Counted from the first letter of the stretch, positions 1-7,973 are shown. The stretch is 29,197 bases of DNA from JAWLFI01 sp964627995 (GCA_964627995.1 CAZVLN010000027.1:1-29197); one strand, 5' to 3'. Notes: generated from the letters alone by a model not told the origin. A program made the numbers and translations.

Positions 1-566
1 AATAATCCTGTACCGAAAGGTCCAGGTTCAACCAAGACAATATCAACGCCAAAAGATGAAACTTCGTAACGCAATGCTTGTGAGTATCCTTCCAAAGCGT
101 GTTTGGTTGCGGTGTAAGTACCAAAAAATGGTGGCGAGATACGTCCAACCAATGAAGAAGTATTGATAATTAAACCTGAACCCACTTTACGCATAGAAGG
201 TAAAACAGCTTGCATCACTCTAATAGCACCAAAATAATTGGTTTCCATTTGAAATTTTGCTTGTTCAACGCTGAATGCTTCGGTTATTCCCAAATACATA
301 ATACCTGCATTGTTAATTAGAATATCAATGTTTCCTGCTTCTGCAAGAATAGTTGACATAGCTTCTTTTACCGAAGCATCGTTGGTAACATCCATATCCA
401 CCACTTTAATATGTGTAGAATGGCTCTCTAATTCTGCTTTTGCATTGGTGTTTTTACCATTAGGGTTACGCATTGTTGCAAATACTTTATTGCCTTTATC
501 CGCAAAATCTTTTGCAGCTTTCAGACCAAATCCGTTGCTGCTTCCTGTAATGATTACATTTTTCAT
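1..566 (-). CDS. Short-chain dehydrogenase/reductase (SDR), 3' end cut by window edge
   Basis: Classical SDR, probably an NAD(P)-dependent oxidoreductase of unknown substrate. The minus-strand reading starts at the ATG complementary to 564-566 (MKNVIITGSSNGFG) and runs open to base 1, giving 188 codons; the C-terminal part lies outside the window. The TGSSNGFG cofactor loop of the Rossmann fold is at the N-terminus, an NNAG motif lies at about residues 88-91, a Ser-Ser pair (NTSS) precedes the active site, and the catalytic YxxxK is present as YTATK. It follows the MdaB-like gene by 19 bp and is the last visible gene of the operon running from 3026. The family assignment is firm; the substrate cannot be read. 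A role in reducing carbonyl or quinone-derived compounds is inferred from its neighbours. Confidence 0.9.
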   Translation of the reverse strand, partial: MKNVIITGSSNGFGLKAAKDFADKGNKVFATMRNPNGKNTNAKAELESHSTHIKVVDMDVTNDASVKEAMSTILAEAGNIDILINNAGIMYLGITEAFSVEQAKFQMETNYFGAIRVMQAVLPSMRKVGSGLIINTSSLVGRISPPFFGTYTATKHALEGYSQALRYEVSSFGVDIVLVEPGPFGTGL

Positions 567-585
567 TTTTATAGTATTTTAAATA

Positions 586-1173
586 TCAGTTCGTAAATAG
601 GTTAGAAAGATGAGCTTCTAGCCTCTTAAAATCATTTTCGATGTCACCATTTTTCATCACATCGAAGCAAGCGAAAGTTGGTAGTTTTTGCATTCCAAAA
701 AACTTGAAGTTCATGTGTTGCGGAAAGAATAAGTCGTCTACACTTTTCCCTTCAAAAAAGTCATCAGAATCATTAAAAGATTCCTCTGGTGCATTGAAGG
801 TGAGCGAAAGCATATACTTTGTTTTTTGGAGTAGACCGCCACCGCCATAGTTCTTCTTTGGCGCTTCTGCTGTTCTACCGTCATTCTGGCTCATTTTACC
901 AAACATACCTGCGGTATACACTTCGTCCATATATTTCTTAAAACTCCAAGGCAAGCCCATCCAGTTAGTAGGAGATTGTAGAATGACTACATCTGCCCAT
1001 GTGTGTTTATCCGCTTCCTCATCTGCATTCCAGTCATCTTTCATGGTGGTCGTTTTTATTTCGTAACCATCACTTTTGAGGTATTCTTCAATTCTTTTAG
1101 CGATTTCTTTATTTAGTGCGCCTTTAGCAAAAGTATATTCCTGATGCGCATTTATTATAAGTGCTTTCTTCAT
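586..1173 (-). CDS. NAD(P)H-dependent quinone reductase, MdaB-like flavodoxin fold
   Basis: 195-residue flavodoxin-like protein of the NAD(P)H dehydrogenase (quinone) family, close to MdaB of Proteobacteria in length and layout. It begins MKKALIINAHQEY, the beta1-phosphate-loop region of these FMN/FAD enzymes. It then carries SPTNWMGLPWSFKKYMDEV, the typical segment around the isoalloxazine pocket, and ends with a short helix. Such enzymes do two-electron reduction of quinones in the cytoplasm and so limit redox cycling. It sits 12 bp downstream of the SnoaL-like lipoprotein gene and 19 bp upstream of the SDR, so co-transcription is likely. The nearby HxlR-type regulator fits, since several HxlR proteins control quinone or azo reductases. 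Family call strong; MdaB orthology less so, hence no symbol. Confidence 0.88.
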   Translation of the reverse strand: MKKALIINAHQEYTFAKGALNKEIAKRIEEYLKSDGYEIKTTTMKDDWNADEEADKHTWADVVILQSPTNWMGLPWSFKKYMDEVYTAGMFGKMSQNDGRTAEAPKKNYGGGGLLQKTKYMLSLTFNAPEESFNDSDDFFEGKSVDDLFFPQHMNFKFFGMQKLPTFACFDVMKNGDIENDFKRLEAHLSNLFTN

Positions 1174-1185
1174 AAGTCTTTAATT

Positions 1186-2070
1186 TTAAAATCCACCAAA
1201 CATTCCGTTATTGTTTGCTAAACCAGTTGTAGGTACAGGCTGAATTACGTCCCAATGCTCCACGGCTTTTCCGTTTTCCATTCTGAATAAATCGTAAAAT
1301 GCATTAGAAGTGTTGTTCCATGTTCCTTCGCTAACGGTAAGTACAAAATTACCTTCGCCTATAACCTTGTGAATGGTATTGTATTGAAACATGTTGTTTT
1401 GTGAAGTGAGGAAGGCAACAGCATCCTGAATCCCCTGTAAGCCATTATCAATTTGTGGATTGTGTTGGATGTAATCTACGGCAATGTAATTGGTGATATT
1501 ACTTGGGTTTTGGCCCATCAATACATCTTGAATGGTATTTACCGCTAGCGCTTTATTTGCTTCTGTCTCATCCAAATTGGTGATGGCGGTTGCCCCATCT
1601 GTCATGGTGTTACCACTCACTGTAGGGAACTCCCAAGGTTGGATGGCATCCCAATGCTCGGCTATTTTTCCATTAGCATCAAAGCGAAGAATGTCAAAAG
1701 TCACTACGGTATCTGCACCAAAAGGAGCAGCATTAGTCCATAGGTTATGCGTAGCGATAAAATTACCATCTTCTAGCATTCGGATATTTTCAACTTGTGT
1801 TCCGTTTTGCACAAAAACAGTTGTTACTAAATTTACAAACGGATCTCTACCGGTAGGGATAGTCGGGTTGTGCTGGATGTAATCCACATTAACTAAGCTT
1901 TCTATTGTGGTTACATCACGTTCATTTACTGCTTTTAGAAAGGCAGAAGATTTCTCTTTTTGACTTAATTCAGGAGTTACAGAAATGGGACTTTCATCAT
2001 CATCTTTATCACACGATATGATGAAAAAAGACAGTAATAATAGTGCTGTTATTTGCTTTAGATATTTCAT
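1186..2070 (-). CDS. Lipoprotein with two SnoaL/NTF2-like domains
   Basis: 294-residue exported lipoprotein. The N-terminus has a hydrophobic stretch ending in a lipobox-like FFIISC (Cys20) followed by an acidic DKDDDE run. The rest is two copies of a SnoaL-like (NTF2 superfamily) domain: each copy carries Y-I-Q-H-N-P followed by a glycine turn, and each ends in a (A/V)EHWD-x-IQP motif, around residues 65-145 and 195-285. SnoaL-like domains form a cone-shaped pocket that may be enzymatic (cyclase, isomerase, hydrolase) or ligand binding; nothing here fixes the substrate. The C-terminus GLANNNGMFGGF is nearly the same as in the next gene, so the two are paralogs in tandem. Gap to the upstream paralog is 23 bp. 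Confidence 0.82.
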   Translation of the reverse strand: MKYLKQITALLLLSFFIISCDKDDDESPISVTPELSQKEKSSAFLKAVNERDVTTIESLVNVDYIQHNPTIPTGRDPFVNLVTTVFVQNGTQVENIRMLEDGNFIATHNLWTNAAPFGADTVVTFDILRFDANGKIAEHWDAIQPWEFPTVSGNTMTDGATAITNLDETEANKALAVNTIQDVLMGQNPSNITNYIAVDYIQHNPQIDNGLQGIQDAVAFLTSQNNMFQYNTIHKVIGEGNFVLTVSEGTWNNTSNAFYDLFRMENGKAVEHWDVIQPVPTTGLANNNGMFGGF

Positions 2071-2093
2071 TTTTTTCTTTTTTTTGATTAATA

Positions 2094-3026
2094 TTAAAAT
2101 CCAAACATGCCGTTATTATTCGCCAAACCTTCGGTTGGGATAGAGAAAATAACATCCCAGTGCTCAGCAACCTTGCCATTTTCAAAGCGCACTAAATCAT
2201 AAAAAGCTACTGGATTACCTTTTGCTGTTCCTTCAGAAATAGACAATACAAAATTTCCTTGTCCAAGTATTTTATGATTCTTTTTAAATATCCATTGCTC
2301 TTTTTTAAATGCTTCAAAAAGTGCAGCAATACCATTTCCAAGGCTTGGATTGTGGTTCACAAAATCAGGCTCAAACATTCCGTTTACTAGTTCGCCCACT
2401 TCTGCTTGTGTACCATTAATAAACGTATTGAACAGTTTTTTTACCGCTGTTTTATGTTCATTGGTTTTGTCTAAATCTTTCACTTCAGTTGCACCACCAA
2501 ATTGAGTAACACCTTCAACTGGATTTTCAACTATAGGAACAGGTACTCCCCAGTGTTCTACAATTTTACCATTTTCTGTACGGTACACATTAAACGACAC
2601 AATTTGCTTTGCGCCAAAGGCATCAGCGTTATTTAATGTATTGTTCATAACGGCATATTCCCCATCTTGGAATAGTCTGTGGTTTTGGTACGTTGTACCT
2701 AACTTTTTCAACGTAGGCAAAAATCCAAGAAGCGCATCACGACCTGTAGGAACAAAAGGGTTGTGTTGAATAATATCTTCAGCGAATGCATTTTTGACGC
2801 CATCTTCACTATAATCTCTAAAAAGAGCATTGAAAGCTGCAATAGCCTGTTCCGTTGGTTGTTTAGTTGCCTCTGCTGATGATTCGATTTCTTTGTTTGT
2901 CATTTTCTTGTTGTTTAAGTTAACCTCGCTTGTTGTTTTTGTTTGTGCTGTGCCACAGGAAGCGATAATACCTGATAGAGCTAATACTGCTAATACTTTT
3001 CTGATTGTATCGGTCATTTGATGCAT
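2094..3026 (-). CDS. Paralogous lipoprotein with two SnoaL/NTF2-like domains
   Basis: 310-residue paralog of the neighbouring lipoprotein and first gene of the minus-strand operon. A signal peptide ends with SGIIASCGTA, a plausible lipobox. Two SnoaL-like repeats follow: the first has I-I-Q-H-N-P and IVEHWGVPVP, the second FVNHNPS and VAEHWDVIF. The protein ends GLANNNGMFGF. A start at Met4 (MTDTIRK) is an alternative to the MHQ start given. A good Bacteroidota-type promoter lies just upstream (3050-3080). The His-Asn-Pro and Glu-His-Trp-Asp residues are kept in nearly all four domain copies of the pair, so they are candidates for the pocket residues. Substrate unknown; the operon context suggests small-molecule detoxification, which is inference. 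Confidence 0.82.
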   Translation of the reverse strand: MHQMTDTIRKVLAVLALSGIIASCGTAQTKTTSEVNLNNKKMTNKEIESSAEATKQPTEQAIAAFNALFRDYSEDGVKNAFAEDIIQHNPFVPTGRDALLGFLPTLKKLGTTYQNHRLFQDGEYAVMNNTLNNADAFGAKQIVSFNVYRTENGKIVEHWGVPVPIVENPVEGVTQFGGATEVKDLDKTNEHKTAVKKLFNTFINGTQAEVGELVNGMFEPDFVNHNPSLGNGIAALFEAFKKEQWIFKKNHKILGQGNFVLSISEGTAKGNPVAFYDLVRFENGKVAEHWDVIFSIPTEGLANNNGMFGF

Positions 3027-3049
3027 AATTATTACTTTTGTTTCGCAAG

Positions 3050-3080
3050 CAAAGTTACGTAATAGCTTTCAATACGCAAG
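3050..3080 (-). promoter_or_regulatory. Bacteroidota-type promoter for the SnoaL/quinone-reductase operon
   Basis: On the minus strand a TAACTTTG box (complement of 3050-3057) matches the -7 consensus TAnnTTTG. A TTG (complement of 3077-3079) lies about 19 nt further upstream, as expected for the -33 element. Transcription would start a few bases before 3044, just ahead of the first gene at 3026. The -33 region overlaps one GCAAGTA repeat (3076-3082), so repressor binding there would block the polymerase. Confidence 0.65.
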
Positions 3081-3113
3081 TATTTTTTGGATAAAACTTT
3101 TTATTTGCAAGTA
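3076..3113. promoter_or_regulatory. Candidate HxlR operator: two GCAAGTA direct repeats
   Basis: GCAAGTA occurs at 3076-3082 and again at 3107-3113, 31 bp apart start to start, roughly three helical turns. Both copies lie in the spacer between the divergent regulator and lipoprotein genes, and the first overlaps the -33 element of the operon promoter. HxlR-type proteins bind as winged-helix dimers near their own genes; that this repeat is their site is inferred only from place and spacing. Confidence 0.4.
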
Positions 3114-3132
3114 ATAAAATTTGAAACGACCT

Positions 3133-3591
3133 ATGAATCAAGAATTTAGATGTAATTGCCCCTTCACCTCCGCCCTTGACATTTTGGGCGACAATTGGAT
3201 ATTAGTCATCATTAAGCAGATACTCATCGAAGGCAAAGAGACCTTTAAGGACTTTACGGAAAGTGAAGAATCTATCGCAACCAATATTCTTTCTGCCAAA
3301 CTTAAAATCTTGGAAGAAGTGGGTATTGTTATCAAAACAAAACGACCTAATAACAAAAAGACTAACCTTTACCTCTTGACAGAAAAGGGTTTGGCATTGC
3401 CCCCTATTCTTGTGGAACTTGCGTCTTGGAGTGACGAGAATCTAAGAGACATCCATCCGACCATTATGAATGGAGAAGCAATGGAATCCCTAAGGAATGA
3501 CAAAACAGCTTTTGCAGGGGAATTGGAGAGAAAATACAAAGAAAAACAGGCTACAACAACGCATATAGCTTATGGCGGGAAAGGTGGTTAA
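3133..3591 (+). CDS. HxlR-family winged-helix transcriptional regulator
   Basis: 152-residue DNA-binding regulator of the HxlR family (MarR-like winged helix). The N-terminus has CNCPFTSALDILGDNW, the family signature of a Cys-Pro pair followed by the first helix. Next come the recognition region (SIATNILSAKLKILEE) and the wing (NNKKTNLYLLTEKG). I took the ATG at 3133; a TTG four codons upstream is the alternative. Cys9 before Pro corresponds to the redox-sensing Cys of YodB/QorR/HypR-type members, so it may sense quinones or electrophiles. It is transcribed away from the operon it probably controls, with about 106 bp between. The C-terminal tail of about 40 residues (THIAYGGKGG) is longer than usual. 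Family call very sure; inducer inferred. Confidence 0.9.
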   Translation: MNQEFRCNCPFTSALDILGDNWILVIIKQILIEGKETFKDFTESEESIATNILSAKLKILEEVGIVIKTKRPNNKKTNLYLLTEKGLALPPILVELASWSDENLRDIHPTIMNGEAMESLRNDKTAFAGELERKYKEKQATTTHIAYGGKGG

Positions 3592-3599
3592 CTAAGCTT

Positions 3600-4003
3600 T
3601 CATTATCTAACTTTGCTTGTCACGGTTCGACAGGAAAGTGCTTCGAAACCGCCACAAGCCATATGCAAACCGTTTATCGTTCATGCCTCCCTTCGGTCGG
3701 CACGAACGATAAACGGCCGGGCGGCTCCGCCGACTATCTTCGCTCGGGGTCTCCCTACGGTCGCCACGCAACGAGTTCTGGCGGGGATACGCCATCCGCC
3801 TCCAAGTGCCCATATCACCAAGGGGTTTTAGAAAAGTCGAAGCAGATTTTTGTTCAGATCAAGGCGAGACGAAGGAGTGTTTTTTAAGCAACGATGAGAT
3901 GAACAAAAAGATCAAGACTTGGTCTGTAAGATTTTGGTGGTATGGGCACTAAATACTTCGTATCTTTCCAGCGGACCGACGTATAGCCGCCCGGACGTTG
4001 GCA
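3600..4003 (+). repeat. Structured attC-like/intergenic repeat element 1
   Basis: A 400-bp gene-free block, GC-rich in its middle, between AT-rich genes. It contains a perfect 13-bp inverted repeat, CCGTTTATCGTTC (3670-3682) with GAACGATAAACGG (3704-3716), able to form a large hairpin with GCC/GGC pairs in the loop. GGCCGGGCGGCT near 3715 can pair with AGCCGCCCGG (3985-3994), closing a long-range stem. The right end GTTGGCA (3997-4003) is the reverse complement of the TGCCAAC that opens the second element at 4950. GTGCTTCGAAACCGCC (from 3638) recurs with one change at 5039. This resembles integron attC sites and the cassette-flanking repeats common in Bacteroidota, but it is not a canonical attC. 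Overlapping short reading frames here are not believed to be genes. Confidence 0.6.
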
Positions 4004-4018
4004 GTAATTAAAAACAGA

Positions 4019-4939
4019 ATGAAAAAAATATTATTCCTATTGATAATTACAGCTTTAATAGGCTGTAATAAACAAGATGAAAATCCAATTGATAATCAAA
4101 ATATTGAATTTGAATACTACGATTCGATGTTATTCGATGGTTTGGAAAGAACCTATTTTGTTCATCTACCACAAAGTTATGATAATACAGTTTCTTATCC
4201 ATTAATTTTTGCAATGCACGGTGGTGGAGCATTGGGATATCAAGGAATTGAAGGACAATCAGAATTATCTGAACTTTCGGATTTAGAAGATTTTATTGTT
4301 GTTTATCCTGAAGGTCTAAAACAATTAGGCTTTCGGACTTGGAATGCAGGAAACTGTTGTCCTTCAGCTTCTGCACTCGGAACAAATGATACTGGATTTA
4401 TTAATGCACTTTTGGAAAAACTAAAATTAGAACTATCTATTAACGATAGAAAAGTATATGCAACAGGATTTTCAAATGGTGGTCAATTGGCATATAAGTT
4501 AGCTAATCGATATCCAAATAAGTTTGCATCAGTATCAGCAGTTGCTGGAGTACTTCAGGATTTTCCATTTAACCCTACCAGAAAAGTACCTATTATACAT
4601 TTTCACTCATATCAAGACTCAACAGCCCCATATAATGGAGGATTTTCTGATGCACCGTTTATTAACTTTGAATTTCCATCAGTGGACTCTACTCTAACCT
4701 TGATTGCCAGCAACTACAATTGTAGTCAAATAAAGGAAACCATTTTTAGCGACCAAAATACTTACGATTTTTTTAGATATTCAGATTGTGATAATAGCGT
4801 GATACTCGAACTCTATGTTAGTCGAGATGGTGGACATACTTGGCCAGGCGGTCAAGCTTTCGCTAATATGCCTATCACAAGTCACTTTAATGCTAGTAAT
4901 TTAATGTGGGAATTTTTCAAAAACTATGAACTACCATAA
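4019..4939 (+). CDS. Secreted alpha/beta-hydrolase lipoprotein, PHB-depolymerase/feruloyl-esterase (LpqC) type
   Basis: 306-residue esterase of the poly(3-hydroxybutyrate) depolymerase/LpqC family (alpha/beta-hydrolase fold), exported and probably lipid-anchored: MKKILFLLIITALIGCNKQD gives the signal peptide and lipobox Cys. The oxyanion-hole HGGG is at AMHGGGALG, the nucleophile elbow is GFSNGG, an acid residue lies in FHSYQDS, and the catalytic His in GGHTWPGG. Such enzymes cleave ester bonds in polyesters or feruloylated polysaccharides; which one cannot be told. I chose the ATG at 4019 rather than the TTG at 3998, because the TTG lies inside the upstream repeat end and the ATG starts a clean signal peptide. 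It sits alone between two attC-like elements, as a mobile gene cassette would. AT-rich compared with genes after 6 kb. Confidence 0.87.
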   Translation: MKKILFLLIITALIGCNKQDENPIDNQNIEFEYYDSMLFDGLERTYFVHLPQSYDNTVSYPLIFAMHGGGALGYQGIEGQSELSELSDLEDFIVVYPEGLKQLGFRTWNAGNCCPSASALGTNDTGFINALLEKLKLELSINDRKVYATGFSNGGQLAYKLANRYPNKFASVSAVAGVLQDFPFNPTRKVPIIHFHSYQDSTAPYNGGFSDAPFINFEFPSVDSTLTLIASNYNCSQIKETIFSDQNTYDFFRYSDCDNSVILELYVSRDGGHTWPGGQAFANMPITSHFNASNLMWEFFKNYELP

Positions 4940-4949
4940 AAATAACTAC

Positions 4950-5084
4950 TGCCAACAATGTATGTAAAAAATAGGCGAAACAGTACTAAATTCAAGAGTT
5001 TTGGGTTGTATCAAAGTTCGTGTATAGCCGAAAGGTTGGTGCTTCGAAATCGCCTACTTTTCATATAATAGACGTTGGGCGGCA
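4950..5084 (+). repeat. attC-like element 2
   Basis: Begins TGCCAAC (4950-4956) and ends GTTGGGC (5074-5080), which fits the GTTRRRY R' core of integron attC sites. Inside, TAGGCGA (4972-4978) pairs with TCGCCTA (5050-5056), and the flanking GTATGTAAAAA and TTTTCATATAA extend the imperfect stem. The apical region holds GTGTATAGCC and GTGCTTCGAAATCGCC, both also present in element 1 at about 3981 and 3638. At 135 bp it would be a long attC, like VCR-type sites. The left core is not a perfect RYYYAAC, so activity is uncertain. Confidence 0.55.
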
Positions 5085-5123
5085 GCTAAAAAGACAACAA
5101 AGTAACGTTACACAAACAGAGAA

Positions 5124-5989
5124 ATGGATATAATTCTAATCTTACTTTTTATTGGGTTCACGACTATGACCTATGGACAAAAATCAAAAGAACTAATTTT
5201 TGACATTAAGGACTAAAAAAAATGGAAGTCGCAGAGTGGTTGTATGAATATGATATGATTGCATGGAGAACCTCAGATAGTGAAATGACCCAAGACAAAA
5301 AAGACTTAGAAAGATTAGTTAGTGATTGGTTTTGCTTTCAAAAAAACGATACTTGGCACGCTGTTTACGGAAGATATCAAGACAACCAATTTGACCTTGT
5401 ATTTCATTTTAAGGTTGATAACAATGGTCAAGTTAGCAAAACAACAGAGACGGTTGATACAACACTACTCCACTGATATTCAAGAACGTTACAAACCGCA
5501 AGTGGACAAATTAGCGCTTTAAAAGACTCAGTGAATTTGAGATTTAATCAATATATAAAAGAGAATGACGACAAGACTCTGTCGGTTTGGATTTTACCAG
5601 CTTTCCAGCCAAACAGTGTTGCAGTATATGTTGGTGAATTTATTTATACAATTGACGAAACAGGAACGAAAGTGCTTCATGGCGACAGCTACTTTCTAGG
5701 AGATTCCCGTGGATTTAAGGTTGACAATCCAAGAGAAGTTTTGATAAACTATCAGGACATTGAAAAACCGACATTAGGAGCAGTATTCTTTGCTTGGTAT
5801 TACAAATCTTACTTTACAAAAATTGTAATTGATAATTCAGAAAGTAATGGAATATTTGATTATGTAGGGCTGTCCTACGATAAGAGATCAAAGCCAGTCT
5901 ATCCCTTTACAATGTCCCATCAAATAATAGGAAATCCCATTGTCAATACAGTCAAAGGGCAGAAGTATATGAAGGGCGTTGAAAAGTAA
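5124..5989 (+). pseudogene. Broken gene for a secreted protein of unknown function
   Basis: A signal-peptide start (MDIILILLFIGFTTMTYG, from ATG 5124) reaches a stop at 5214-5216. Just after, in an eight-A run at 5215-5222, a one-base shift moves into the frame that begins MEVAEWLYEYDM and runs to TGA at 5474-5476. The same frame continues directly beyond that TGA as YSRTLQTASGQISALKDS and stays open to 5989. So one ancestral gene of about 285 codons carries one frameshift and one nonsense codon. I do not recognise the family. The middle is soluble-looking with a likely amphipathic helix around the TGA, and the end is beta-rich. It follows the attC-like element at 4950-5084, so it was probably a cassette gene that decayed. 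Confidence 0.65.
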
Positions 5990-6180
5990 AACCATAGAAC
6001 ACTGCATACTAGATTCCTTTTGGTCAGCCGCTCGATATGCTTGACCGTTCCGAACATCCCAAAAACAATCTAATGCGCTGCAGAACAATGAGAAACGAAT
6101 AACAGAAAAGGCATTTGCGAAAGCAGGTGAATCTAACAAACAATTTCTACAGAAACTAGTTAGATTACTTAAAGTAACAT

Positions 6181-7131
6181 ATGGAATACAGAAAACTCGC
6201 AAATGGCGATAAAATGCCGATGATCGGCCTCGGGACCTGGGAGGCAAAACCCAATGAAGTGTACGATGCGGTCAGGCATGCTATTGCCGAAGACTACAGA
6301 CATATAGATTGTGCATTAATTTACCAGAATGAGGAGACAGTAGGAAAAGCATTGAAAGATGCGCTCGAGGAGGGTGATGTTGATAGAGAAGATCTCTGGA
6401 TAACATCCAAGCTCTGGAATAATGCGCATAAACCGGCTGATATTGCACCGGCTATCAAGAAAACGCTGGATGATTTAAACCTCAATTACCTCGATCTCTA
6501 TCTCATGCACTGGCCGGTCGCTTGTAAAAATGATATCATCTTCCCGAAAAAGGGCGAGGATTTTATTTCACTTGATGAAATCCCGCTTTCGGAGACATGG
6601 GAAGGAATGCAGTCATTTAAAGAAAAAGGCCTTGCAAAACACCTTGGCGTATGTAATTTTTCGCAGAAAAAACTGGAGAATTTAATCGAAAATACGGGGA
6701 TCACACCAGAAGTAAATCAAGTGGAGCTTCACCCCTATTTGCAACAAAATGATCTTGTGGAATACGCTGCGCAAAATGATATTATTATCACCGCATATTC
6801 ACCACTCGGAAGGGGATCTGTTCCCAAGGATTCGGAAACGGATCACCCCGTTTTAATAGAAAATGATACCATCATTGAAATTGCTAAGGAACTGGATGCT
6901 AGCCCGGCACAAGTTCTCATTCGATGGGCAATAGAACGCAATACCATTGCTATTCCGAAATCCACGACTCCAAAACATATTACCTCCAATCTGGATGCAG
7001 CCCATATTAAGTTGACTGGTGAGCAGATGAACAGAATAGCAGAACTGGACAGGCATCACAGATATGTCGACGGCTCTTTTTGGACAGTTGACGGATCACC
7101 CTATACGATGGAGAATCTGTGGGATGAGTAG
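6181..7131 (+). CDS. Aldo/keto reductase
   Basis: 316-residue NADPH-dependent aldo/keto reductase with a (beta/alpha)8 barrel, full length for the superfamily. The catalytic tetrad is visible: Asp43 (RHIDCA), Tyr48 (LIYQNE), Lys77 (TSKLW) and His110 (LMHWP). Cofactor-loop residues occur late in the protein (AIPKSTTPKHI). The sequence resembles AKR families with alcohol dehydrogenase/aldehyde reductase activity on sugars and lipid aldehydes. The start ATG at 6181 gives the normal N-terminus MEYRKLANGDKMPMIGLGTW. It stands alone: the 190 bp upstream has no gene, and a GC-rich palindromic block follows. GC content rises here relative to the first 6 kb, suggesting a return to backbone DNA. Exact substrate unknown. 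Confidence 0.94.
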   Translation: MEYRKLANGDKMPMIGLGTWEAKPNEVYDAVRHAIAEDYRHIDCALIYQNEETVGKALKDALEEGDVDREDLWITSKLWNNAHKPADIAPAIKKTLDDLNLNYLDLYLMHWPVACKNDIIFPKKGEDFISLDEIPLSETWEGMQSFKEKGLAKHLGVCNFSQKKLENLIENTGITPEVNQVELHPYLQQNDLVEYAAQNDIIITAYSPLGRGSVPKDSETDHPVLIENDTIIEIAKELDASPAQVLIRWAIERNTIAIPKSTTPKHITSNLDAAHIKLTGEQMNRIAELDRHHRYVDGSFWTVDGSPYTMENLWDE

Positions 7132-7244
7132 TAAACGCAAAATATATTTTGATGAATGTTCCAAATGAGGAAATTGAAGAGGTAAGCTCCATACTTCCTT
7201 TTTTAAAATCCTACCGTTCTGCCATTCCTGCTTTCTGAACTTTA

Positions 7245-7540
7245 GCCTCAAGTGGCCCATCTAGGCCCCCCTTTTTTTGGCCGTGTCCGCCGGCTCAGTC
7301 CACCGTCCTTCGACGGCGGGCGCTATGCTGCGGGGCTCGTTCGGCATGGTCGGCCTCTGTCCTCGCCAAGTCTCGCATCACGAGACCTATTCCACGGACA
7401 TCGGCCGTCTCACTCGGCCACCACTGCCGCATGCGCAAGCTTTGCAGCATTGGCGTCTCACGCCAGCGCGCTGGCACGACCCACTCCGCATCGCTCACGG
7501 GAAAGCTTGGAAAGCCTCTCCCGAGTCAAATCTCTGAATT
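7245..7540. repeat. GC-rich palindromic intergenic island A
   Basis: Part of the 465-bp gene-free gap between the aldo/keto reductase and acylphosphatase genes. It is markedly GC-rich against its surroundings and holds a perfect 14-bp palindrome GCCAGCGCGCTGGC (7462-7475) and a GTCTCG/CGAGAC hairpin (7370-7386). Open frames exist on both strands, but they have no start context and low-complexity translations, so I do not call them genes. It shares the word CGCTATGCT with the island at 19.5 kb. Confidence 0.5.
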
Positions 7541-7596
7541 TCCTTGGGTCTATATGCCATTCTAATTATATTAAAGGAGCATTAAATTGAGAAAAC

Positions 7597-7878
7597 ATGG
7601 AGAAGCAGGTACACATTCGAGTTACGGGAAAGGTGCAAGGCGTATATTTTCGGAAATACACGCAAGACAAGGCGCAGGAATTAGCGTTGACTGGGTGGGT
7701 ACAAAATAAACAAGACGGAAGTGTAGCTATCTATGCGGCAGGCCCCGAAAACAAGGTTGATGACCTGATTGCTTTTTGCCACCTGGGCTCACCGGCGGCC
7801 GATGTAGAATCTGTGGAAGTGATACCCGCCTCTGAAAAAACAGAAAGCGAAGGCTTCAATATTCGGCGCACAACATAA
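7597..7878 (+). CDS. acyP: Acylphosphatase
   Basis: 93-residue acylphosphatase, a small cytosolic alpha/beta enzyme that hydrolyses acyl phosphates such as acetyl or carbamoyl phosphate. The signature loop is RVTGKVQGVYFR, with the phosphate-binding Arg at residue 19. The catalytic Asn is at residue 37 in GWVQNKQDGSV. Length is that of the stand-alone family, not the HypF domain. It is preceded by the GC-rich island and an AAGGAG-like stretch near 7574, rather far from the ATG. Monocistronic: the next gene, at 7974-8264, points toward it from the other strand. Confidence 0.95.
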   Translation: MEKQVHIRVTGKVQGVYFRKYTQDKAQELALTGWVQNKQDGSVAIYAAGPENKVDDLIAFCHLGSPAADVESVEVIPASEKTESEGFNIRRTT

Positions 7879-7973
7879 ATCAGTGCAACTAAAAAATTAG
7901 CTGCATATTAGATATGCCATTGAAATATAAAGGAAATATAAGAATAGGTATTTCGGAAGGAGAGTATAAGATA

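Noticed and set aside
3600..5084. A complete integron
   Set aside because: No integrase gene or attI is in the window, and the outer cores do not fully fit attC consensus; only 'attC-like' is justified.
7252..7590. Overlapping open frames of 67-112 codons in the GC-rich block
   Set aside because: They exist on both strands because GC-rich DNA has few stops; there is no start context or domain, and palindromes run through them.
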